Assembly (NCBI RefSeq): GCF_042453785.1
Contig: NC_091675.1
Coordinates: 446,501-510,500, forward strand
Length of the DNA stretch: 64,000 nt
From: Malus domestica
Lineage: Eukaryota > Streptophyta > Magnoliopsida > Rosales > Rosaceae
Reading direction: 5' to 3'
Below the pieces are notes generated by a model that saw only the letters and a program-made list of their open reading frames with translations, made no database searches and had not been told where the DNA came from. Within the stretch, counting starts at the first letter, position 1; each line of letters opens with the position of its first letter. The position numbers and the translations under genes were made by a program. Below, piece after piece: positions 55,314 through 64,000 of the stretch.

Positions 55314-55952
55314 TGTTAGATTAAATGTAGAATTATGGAGAATAATCTGAATAATGACTTTGAGGTACGACTTGAATCGTTTCCTTAAAGTGTTATTTGC
55401 CCCCACTCGAATGAGTTTGCTAAAGGGTTCTTGGCAAATCACTTCCAGGATACAACAAAGTATGGAATATTCGATTAGCAAAACCGAATTATATTCCCTT
55501 AGAAATAACTAGAAAGAAATTGTATGAATGTGATGAAGAGAGAAAAGAGAGCAAAGAAATTATGTAGACAACAAATTTCTGAATGAATCATTTTCTACTA
55601 ATGTTACCAATATATATAGAGAGAATTGCACCTTTTAGACATATCCTTTGGTTTTGGGTATGCCCTCTCACCATGAGATACAACTAAACATTGCAGCAAT
55701 GTTTCTAATGGATATATCTGATACAAGAGGTTAATTACCAATAATTACATATGTTGGAAAAGGGCATGCATCTGTTCGGGATGCATCCTGTTTTTCCACC
55801 AAACAATAAAAGGTACGGCAGTTTTCAAATTCCAAAGAATGTGATTGTTGGGTGACTAACCCAACTCCATCTTCTGACAAACGCCACACTCATATATATA
55901 TACCTATATATATATTATTATATATATATATATATATTTAAAATATTCAACA
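55314..55952 (-). repeat. 5' LTR (right copy) of the deleted copia element
   Basis: See partner at 51853-52497. Differences noted: gaagtacg/gaggtacg, acaaaaaat/acaacaaat, gggtgtgcc/gggtatgcc. Confidence 0.9.
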
Positions 55953-58576
55953 ATCTCCCGCAACACCCTTTGTTCGAAACTTCAAACCCTAATGCAAATT
56001 CAATACAAAATTCGTTAGTCTTTGAGATGTCGTCAAAGGGCGTGTTTGAGATTGCTTTCGTAAAAACCATGTATGCTCATAAATTTTTCTGTTAGAAATA
56101 CTTTCATTACAAATGCACTGAAATTCTGAATACAAATCCAAGCGCTTCCTAAAAGATAGGGTTGAGGTTTTACCGTAATTAGTAGGGTTGATGATCATAT
56201 CCAGAAGTGGGTTGTAGATGTCGACGTAAATTAGCATCGAGTTAGGTAGGTTATTCTTGAGGTCGTCCAGCTCAGCAGAGAGCTTGGAGTTAAAGAGCAT
56301 GGCTGCTTGGTTTGGTTTGTCTGCACAATCTCTTTCCACGCCTCCTCCTAAAGTCCTTTGAGATGGCAGACACCCAATAGGTGGTGCACTGAAAACACCA
56401 ATTCTTCATGCCCCCAATGCATAAAATCCCTTCAAATACGAACAAGGTATCACACGTCCAAAATGCAAATTACAAAATAGCACTTTACAAACTTGATCAC
56501 ATATAACAAAATGAAACAAAATTATTGAAATATAAACACGTGATATAATCAGTTCACGTATAACAGTGTATTGATTATGCAGGTTGACCAAACTAACGAT
56601 TGCTCATAAAACCGGATTTATGTCTAATTATTTCTTAATTAAAAGTTACCTTAAAGAAATCAGAAGCATGATTGAGCATGAGGTCAGTGTAAGAAGGAAC
56701 ATCATACTCTAACTTCCTAACACCGGCAACAAAGTAGGTATTAGCAATATCGTTGCTACTTGCTACCACAAAACATAGACTGTTGGCTAGGATGAAGTTT
56801 GCTCTCTCTTCTCCCACAATTCCTTTGAGCTTTCTTATGTACTCTTCAAATTGCCGCAGTTGATTAGACAGTGGTGTAACTGCCTAGTTAAATTTCACCA
56901 AGGAACCATTAGTAACGTAATTAGGTGTTAAGCTTGATAAGCATGAGAAACTTTCTTAAGTACTCGAAATACTGCCACATATATCATGATTTTACTAAAA
57001 TTATAACACGTATATTTGTATGTTACTAAACGAGTGTAATAGTATATCACGTGACAAATGTTATGAACACACATAAAATTTCATTGATAAACATATGAGT
57101 AATGCCATGGAGACTAAATTTGAAGACAAAATTTATAAACTAAATGATGTGTCACAAATAGGAATGAGCACGTTTATCAACGCTTAAGTAATAAACCAAT
57201 CAACAACTTTCATATCTATTAATTTTCAAATTTTATCTACAAATTTAATCTCTATAACATTATCTTACACATATTAATGAAAAGAAATATGCAAGTCGTG
57301 ATACCACAATTTGGGCTGTTATAGGATCATATCCGGTGGCACCAACGGCAAAGCTGACACCTGTAAGCAGATCATTGGGATGTAGGTTTGGATCCAAATA
57401 GGCTGGCAGGAGCTCTTTAATGCCTAACTTTTCCACTGAAATAAACAACGCATAAAACCAAATCAAATGAAAGTTTAGTTAATTAACTTGCATTACGATC
57501 AAGATTGAAGAAACTGTACTGCCAGTTGCCACAACACTCACAAAACTAAAGGACCATTTTGTAAATTTCATATCATTGGTTTCACATTGTCGTTAAGTTA
57601 ACCAACTTGAATTTGCTCTTGGACGGTCATATGAGATACGAGTTCCAACTTCTAAGGTTACATGGACAAGGGCTGCGTTTTATGAGGGCTTTCATTGGGC
57701 GTATATAAAGCCACTTGTAAGCTCTATATGAAGAAACGTTTAGCAAAGCGCTTTTATGACCCATGATCACTTTTAATTTTGTCAGTCTTACTTTTTTTGT
57801 CAATAATATAAAAAACACTCTTAACCTTTCCATAAACAAGCACAAACTTTGAAGTAGCCAGAGAAAGAAACACTAGGAGGGGACATAGCACAAAGCCCTG
57901 CTCAAAGGGTTAGCTCCGGAGATATAGTAACTTGAGATGATTTCAGTATGCTGCTAGGCCAGTTGCAGAATTCAGGCAGTGAATTATATCTCAAAGCCTT
58001 GGAGCTCAAATTTTTCTAAGCGGCAGGATAGGGGAGGGGGGTCAAATTGCTTAAATCAAAGGGGAAAGAGAAAGATAGGAAAGATGCCAAGTCAAGCCAG
58101 AGGCAATCTGCTGTCTGGAATCAAAGATCCTATGCAAAGATCCCTTATTTGCTTAATGTGATTCATTCTCAACACAACTTCTCACGTGTGACGAATTTAC
58201 AAGCCTAACACGTGGACAATACAAATCGGGAGACGAGGGGCAAATGTGTTCATTTGGTTTCACATGTGGGACAACATACTCTGATACCATAAAAGAGGTT
58301 GCGATTCCACCATAAAGCAATTGACAATATAGAAAATAACTCAAGCACTTGTAAACACTTGTAATGTCTCTTATTTCCCAACGTGGAATTCATTCTAAAT
58401 AATATATACATATAAAGGATACGATAATGTTGATTGATTTGCAATTCCATTTACTTAAATATTTTATAAACTATAATGAAACTACTTTAATTAATATTGA
58501 ATTTAAATGCGGACACGCTTTCTTGATCGGTTGAACTAACCGACATATGCAATAAATAAGTCAAACACTAGTATTG

Positions 58577-58740
58577 TATTGGAAGTGATGTAGACGTGAG
58601 TTACAGCTGTCACTTTTGGACATTAGAAGTGATGTAGACGTGAGTTGCAGCTGTCACTTTTGGACATTGGAAGTGATGTAGACGTGATGCATTGCTTCTT
58701 CAACACACAATCACATGTGTGAGTTGCAGCTGTCACTTTT
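58577..58740. repeat. Minisatellite, about 47-bp units
   Basis: Three units of gaagtgatgtagacgtgag + ttgcagctgtcacttttgga at 58580, 58627 and 58672, the third interrupted by a short insertion before gagttgcagctgtcactttt. Confidence 0.82.
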
Positions 58741-59059
58741 CCTTTGTCCTTTAATTTACTCCTTAATTCATGGTCTTGTGTTTTATTGAAACTTGTATGT
58801 AGGGTTAGCTGGATTATTTTTTTGTTCTTTATATGAACTAATATCAGGCTTTGTCAATAGGCCTTTAAGCCACTCTCAAGCTCTATATAAGAACTTCTCC
58901 CTTGTACTTGTTTTCTCATGATGAATTATACAAATAGTTGAAACTAAAAAGTTCAATGTATTGCATATCAAGTGCTTTTATGGAAAAAGAAAAAAAATAT
59001 CAAGTGCTTAATTTATTCACTAAGAAAACCTAATTGTAGTATTAATTAGTATCATGTAT

Positions 59060-59060
59060 C

Positions 59061-59092
<32 letters not shown>

Positions 59093-59096
59093 CAAA
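59060..59096 (+). repeat. (GTGAGA)n microsatellite at the GDSL intron 1 start
   Basis: Five or six GTGAGA units, 30 bp downstream (in gene sense) of the exon 1 donor. In the minus-strand reading it would give a Ser-His run if intron 1 were retained. Confidence 0.85.
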
Positions 59097-59839
59097 CACA
59101 GCAAAAGCAGAAGCAGAAGCACAACCTACGAGGTCAGAGGGAACCTTTCCATTGGAATATCTCCCAGTAGATATTCCTCCTTCGAACTCCCTGCCGTAGG
59201 GAGGGAAATTACACCGAGCTGGCGTCTTCAGGTTGACGTTATTGTTCCCTGTATCGACGATGGAATCGCCAAACATAAACACAGCGGGAATCGTTGCATT
59301 GGGCGGCAGCTTAACGACATCACCTCCAACCGCTTGGTTTCCCAAAATCACCAGACCACAACAAACAAACAGAAAAAATCTCAATAATAATGTGGTCATC
59401 ACTGAATACGACTGCAAATTTCTCTGTTTGGTTCTTCCCCAAGTAGCTGGGCTAGCTAATTGACCAAACTAAACCAAACAACGGAAAAGGATGAAGAGTG
59501 GGAGCCAACTTATGGGCCATGATTAATAGCGAGTGCATTTATATTTATATTTATTATACATATAAAGGGTGCTGCATACAGCCCGTACTGTCATTTAGAT
59601 CGATCGTCAGACACAAGACATGCCTTGTTTAATGCAAATGCAATAAGGGATATAGTAGGTGGTACCGTACGTAACTGCTAAATACAATTTTAAAATAATA
59701 ATTAAAATCAGGCAAGAGAAGCCCAACAGTACAACGAAAGCCAAAACACAAGCAACCAACCAAAAAACAGACCGGAAGAACAGGGGGTAGAAGAGCCGAC
59801 ACTCTAGTAAGCTCAATGTGTCCCCCCTTGCACCTCCCA

Positions 59840-60185
59840 CACAAAATTAAGCCGGGCAAGGTAAATCATCCTTATTCAAAACATGCACTAGAGAAGATGG
59901 GGTCGTTCGACCCAAGACACATCACACATCTGCGCGACGCTAAATGATCCGCTGCTACATTTGCTGATCTTGGAACCCAAGATCAACGACAGCCCTGAAA
60001 GGCCTCCCCAAGCTTCAAACACTACTCTAAAATAGACAAGCCTCCCATCTGCCCTCAAAGATTGAACCCCGCATACATGAAATAGTTCCTTTGAGAATCA
60101 GATTCAACCACCACGAGTCAGATTCAAATAGAGACCCAACTCACAACCAGCCTGCAAAGCCAACGCTTCCGCACATCATAGAATG
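59840..60185 (-). pseudogene. RNase H-like domain fragment of a non-LTR element
   Basis: Minus-strand frames, with stops, give AEALALQAGCELGLYLNLTR and, later, RSANVAADHLASRRC. These are the AE-A-L and N-x-x-AD-LA-R blocks of plant LINE RVT_3/RNase H domains. No other part of an element is nearby. Confidence 0.55.
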
Positions 60186-61075
60186 AATTAGAACAAGAAC
60201 GAGAATCCCTTTTTCTCTATTTGTCAATTAATTGTTAATCTTTTTTATTTGATGACAGGTCGCACATGGCATATAAAGTTAATTAACTAAATTTACAATT
60301 TCATAAGAAAGCCAGGTTCGGACCTCTTCAACCTTGACACGACGATCGAATCAGACCTCGAGCGGTGAATCCGGGCGAGAATCAGTCGAAGTAGAAGAGA
60401 GACTGTGGATGGTTGAGCTTGTCGGGGAATCTTCCCTCTCTCTTTCTCCCGCCACTACGTCTTTCATTATTCCTAGCTTCAACAATCATCGCCGTTGGGA
60501 TCCCTGCGAGTGGGATTTCGCACTTACCCAGATGAGAAAACGACTCCCAAATCACAAAACAAGCCAAACCCAGATAAAAAAACCAAAGAAATTAAAATGG
60601 ATTCGTAAAAGTTTGTGTCTTTGATAAAGCCTAAAGTGGGAAAAGAGCCATGAAATTGCAGATGGTTTCGTTAAAGATTGTCTTTGGTAAAGCGTAAAGT
60701 GGGAAAGAAAAGCCATGAAATTGCACCAACTCTGCTAAATCATAAGGGAGCGACGATGAGGACGGACAAAATGAGGTAAGGAGAGTCTTATTTTAACTAA
60801 ATAAATTATTATATGAACATAATAAGCTTTTTATTCTCTTAACATAATCATAACAATTTCATATAAAAATTTACCAAACACTCAAACACTTTTTTATTAG
60901 TTAAAAACACTTCTACAAAAAAAACAATAACCGAACATTTAATTATTTTACAATTGTTTATTCTCACACCACAGTAAAAGTAGTTCTTATTAAATTACTT
61001 TATTTTACAACGGCACAACAGGTAACAACACAACAAATAGAATTTTTTTTAATTTTAAATAACATCAATACTTGC

Positions 61076-62770
61076 TTAGAAGAAGCGGCTGGAATAATTG
61101 TCGAGCATCTGCTTCACAATGATCTTGTACGCTGTTTCGGTTGGATGGTAGCTGTCCCAGAAAACATAGTTAGAGTCATCTGTGCAGACCTGTTGGAGCT
61201 GATTGCACAGTTTTGTTACTTCAATAAGGCCAGTACCACAACACCCTTTATTCGCAACTTCAAACCCTGCCGGCATGGATCGACACAAACATATAAATCT
61301 TTACTAATTTATAAGAAATGTAATGGAGCTACCTAGGCAGAGTAAATGAAACATTGTACCGTATTTAGCGGGATTTTTTATGATATCGAGTAGCGGATTA
61401 TAGATGTCAATGTAGACCACTCTCGAGTTTGGTAGGATTTTGTTAAGGCGATCCATCTCCACATTGAGCTTGGAATTGAACAGCTGACATGCTTGGTTTT
61501 GTCTTTCGTCACAATCTCTTTCTATGCCTCCATTTACCGTTCGTTGAGATGGTACACATCCGATAGGTGGTGCACTTAGTACACCTATTCTTCGTACCCC
61601 CAATCCATACAAGTCCTACAAAATTCATAACTTTGATATATCAATTAAATAGTGAAAAGATGCACATTTTTCATTTTTAGTAATTTGTATCACGAAAATA
61701 CGCACCTTGACGAAATCAGAGGCATGTTTGAGCATGAAGTCGGTGTAAGAAGGAACGTCATACTCCAATCTCCTAGCACCGGTAAGAAAATAGGTATTAG
61801 AAATATCGTTACTGCCGGCTACCACAAAAATCAGACTGTTTTTTATAATGAAGTTTGTTTTCTCCTCTCCAACAATTCCTTTCAGCTTTTCTATGTACTC
61901 CTTGAACTGTTTCATTTGGTCGGATAGCGATGCAACTACCTACACAATCGAATTCCAGAATTAATGAAGGAGGAAAAAATAAAATTAACAAAAGAATAAA
62001 GGATTCGAGCTTTAAATATATAGGTCATACCCCGAGTTTTGCTGTCAATGGATCATAACCTGCAGCACCGTTAGCTATGACAACACCGGTAAGGAGGTCA
62101 TTAGGCTGCAGGGTTGGATCCAAATATGCCGGCAACAGCTCCTTGATTCCGAATGCTTCCACTGGACATGAAAAAAAAATCGTAACATAGAGGAGGGTTA
62201 ATTGAACATTTTATTGTATAAGAGAATATTTCGGAATATTTGGGACAAAATTAGAGATAAAAAGTATTATATTCTCGGATTTTTCACAAAAAAACTAGGA
62301 GTTAGCGCACAGTTTTTTATCGGTTTTACGAAGTTCTACAAAAGCAAAGCCAGAATGGCTACTAGTTAGTAATCTTTTATTAGTGTTTAATGGTGGTGAT
62401 GATGATGACGACGATGATTGTGATGATGATCGTGATGACAACCTATGAAGTCTGAGGGAACCTTTCCATTGGAATATCTGCCGGTTGGCATTCCTCCCTT
62501 GAGGTCTTTTCCATAGGGTAAGAAATTGCAGCGTGCAAATGTCACGAAGTTTTTGTTGTTGTTGCCGGTATCAACAATTGAATCTCCGAATACAATAACA
62601 GCCGGGATAGTCACATTCTCCGGTAGCTTGACTGTTGCGGCTGCCTCAGTAACGTTACTCATACTAATAATATTGCACAAGAAAATCACTAAAATTACAT
62701 ATGACGATTGCATCTGCAGCCTGATCAGTTTAGGAATAAACAGACCTAGTTCTCCTGCATCTGCATGCAT
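61076..62770 (-). CDS. GDSL esterase/lipase, EXL3-like, locus 5
   Basis: Exons 62770-62443, 62161-62031, 61939-61706, 61615-61360 and 61266-61076 are open in one frame, 379 codons (360 from the ATG at 62713). It differs from locus 2 by only a few residues (for example LQQVC for LQHVC, LDNYSS for LNNYSS, GSNDISN for GSNDISY in block III). All catalytic blocks and splice sites are intact. The first donor is again ATAG/GTTGTC followed by a CAT-rich run. It is the youngest duplicate in the cluster, and its 5' flank shares the minisatellite of copy A. Confidence 0.9.
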
Positions 62771-63004
62771 TCTGGACAATTAAATCCCCAAGTTGTAGGT
62801 ACACAAAAATAAATGATCGAAAAGATATGAGCATAAACTTGTGGGTCTTTAATTTCCGATTGTGAATTTATATTAGTTTTCGATTGTTTCTTGTGAATTT
62901 AATCAATTTATATGTGATTGTTTATTGTGTTTGTTGTGAATTTATATTAGTTTCCGATTGTTTGTGGTTAATTTTATATGATTGGCTGTTGTGTTTGTTG
63001 TAAA

Positions 63005-63155
63005 TTTATACACACAAAAAGTTCAGCTTGCCCGCATATCCCTCTTATAAACCATTTTATACACAAAGACAGTTGAGGTTGCCCGCATCCCTCTTATAAA
63101 CCCTTTTATACACAAAGAAAGTTTAGGTTGCCTACACAAAGAAAGTTGGGCTACA
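63005..63155. repeat. Minisatellite of about 46-bp units (copy B)
   Basis: Counterpart of 39618-39765, with the same unit and small changes. It lies upstream of GDSL locus 5. Confidence 0.75.
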
Positions 63156-64000
63156 TCCCTCTTATAAGTCTTTGCATGTTTGGTCTCACACATCGAGTCG
63201 TCATTAGGTTTCATACGTGAGCTAACATGCTCTGTTCCACCATTAAACTAATTGACGGTATGAGGAGTAGTTCAATCTCTTGTATGATTTAATCTCACAC
63301 CAATGTGAAATTTTTTCCTCACATCCTCACAATGTATACGTGTAGATCGAGTCATAGATTTTTCTCAAGCAAGCTTCCGTTGATGGCGTCCATTTATTAA
63401 CAACGCAAATAAATAGTTATTAGTTGTTTTAACTTTTTTCAACATGCAATAATTAATTTAGGTGGCTTAATAGGTTCTCCATACTGATAAAGAACTAATA
63501 AGATAAAAATTTTATTTTCTCCCCTTTAGATTTTCTACATTAGAAAACAATTTTAGTGAAAGTTTCGACAAATGTCTCATGCATAGTTCATGCATAATGT
63601 CATTTTATTTTATTTTAAAATATACGATTCTAATATAAATAAGAGAAAGCAGGCTTTAATTAGGCTATGTTTTGAGTGAAATACAAATGAGGAAGACATA
63701 AAGCTAAACTTCGTTGATGGAAATAACATATATAGCAAGTAACACGATAGGGGAACTCCATTTACAAAGAAAACATATGATAAAAATCATCTAAAATAAT
63801 AGTTGGTAGAAGTAGAAAGATCATGAATATAAGAAAACGTTGGACTGGATCACCAGTAATATGGATCGTGATCTGCACAAAAAGTTAGCTAAGGCATTGG
63901 CTACATAGTTGCCCTCGCAAAAAATATGAAAACAAAAACATGCATATGCCTAACCGGCCACAAGCAATTGCTCCAATCAACATGCAAATACCAAGGAGTA
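63156..64000. other. Intergenic, outer part of duplication copy B
   Basis: No gene. It matches 39770-40620 with short indels (for example a cccctttagatt insertion near 63521) and runs off the window. Confidence 0.5.

Larger units (their letters stand above)
51853..55952 (-). mobile_element. Internally deleted Ty1/copia element inside a GDSL exon
   Basis: LTRs 51853-52497 and 55314-55952 begin TGTTAGATTAAATG and end ATTCAACA on the plus strand. They differ at about three positions plus TA-repeat length. The minus-strand order is gag (MDNKSDNMALKI, 55291), part of reverse transcriptase, RNase H and a purine tract (AATAGGGAAGGAT) next to the left LTR. The interior is only 2.8 kb. Protease, integrase and the front of reverse transcriptase are absent, and gag begins about 20 bp from the LTR with no visible primer-binding site. 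No clean target duplication is seen at the exon junctions. It could only have moved with enzymes from another element. Confidence 0.9.
57436..59125. other. Long intron 1 of the GDSL pseudogene with repeats
   Basis: No gene. It holds a minisatellite near 58580-58735 and a repeat-like stretch at 58150-58400 (ctctgataccataaaag). An AT-rich stretch separates them. Confidence 0.5.
51692..59399 (-). pseudogene. GDSL esterase/lipase, EXL3-like, locus 4, broken
   Basis: Exons 59399-59126, 57435-57305, 56883-56650, 56429-56174 and 55988-55953 plus 51852-51692 correspond one to one with the intact loci. Block I ([12 protein letters not shown]), block III (VVASSNDIANTYF, Gly to Ser) and block V (DSYHPTE) are still recognisable, and intron phases are unchanged. 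Two clear breaks occur. In exon 4 the conserved Arg codon in ALGA-R-RIGV is TGA (near 56407), one C-to-T change from CGA. Exon 5 is split by a 4.1-kb copia element between the GCCG block and the VSILCNRFEP block. The Met that starts the signal peptide in loci 2, 3 and 5 is TTG here, leaving ATG at 59399. Intron 1 is 1.7 kb, longer than in the paralogues. Confidence 0.9.
60277..64000. repeat. Segmental duplication, copy B (empty sites)
   Basis: Colinear with copy A (30728-40620) but without the two MITEs and the copia element. Continues past the end of the window. It contains GDSL locus 5. Confidence 0.88.

Noticed and set aside
59061-59387. Plus-strand ORF of 108 codons starting with (RV)n
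   Set aside because: Antisense of GDSL locus 4 exon 1 plus a GTGAGA microsatellite.

Overview
The window is plant nuclear DNA. It has intron-bearing genes with plant splice signals, LTR retrotransposons of both superfamilies, RTE/LINE relics, several MITE classes and AT-rich intergenic sequence. The repeat types and gene content remind me of a woody rosid, probably Rosaceae (Malus/Pyrus-like). That assignment is inference; no marker gene fixes the species.

Layout, left half. Positions 1-6015 are repeat: two RTE 3'-end fragments flank about 4 kb of unclassified repeat with nested tandem arrays and one coiled-coil ORF. At 6541-8260 (+) lies an FD-type bZIP gene, the transcription-factor partner of florigen. 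It has a complete C-terminal 14-3-3/FT docking motif but an apparent GA instead of GT at its first splice donor. At 12953-14124 (+) is a short subtilase derivative that has lost the whole catalytic domain but keeps an open frame. At 14888-15827 (-) is an intact two-exon SKP1-like gene. A decayed conserved plant gene (16791-19365, -) carries a solo LTR inside a coding exon.

Layout, right half. From 20064 to 62770 a cluster of EXL-like GDSL esterase/lipase genes lies on the minus strand. Three loci look intact by motif (37691-39384, 41371-43065, 61076-62770). One (20064-21544) is intact in frame but has Asp for the usual Asn in block III. One is a pseudogene (51692-59399) with a stop codon and a copia element in its last exon. 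Scrambled GDSL debris lies on the plus strand near 30255-30605. Loci 2 and 5 belong to a segmental duplication (about 30728-40620 versus 60277-64000). Copy B shows the empty sites for a copia element, a Mutator-type MITE and a TAA-flanked MITE that are present in copy A.

Mobile elements: (i) 21799-30113, a Ty3/gypsy-like non-autonomous element on the minus strand, with degenerate gag, no pol seen, and an antisense multi-exon gene with a plant mobile domain (PMD) behind its own TATA box; (ii) 31748-37270, a nearly full copia with LTRs differing at 2 of 259 positions but broken by a gag deletion and two stops; (iii) 44540-48331, a large non-autonomous LTR element carrying a KH-domain gene fragment and tandem arrays; (iv) 51853-55952, a copia with a large internal deletion; (v) an intact solo LTR at 18068-18673.

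No CRISPR, bacterial or viral system is present. The most unusual objects are the antisense PMD gene inside an LTR element, the catalytic-domain-less subtilase with templated filler at its deletion junction, the altered FD splice donor, and the GDSL cluster whose duplication and insertion order can be read from the sequence.
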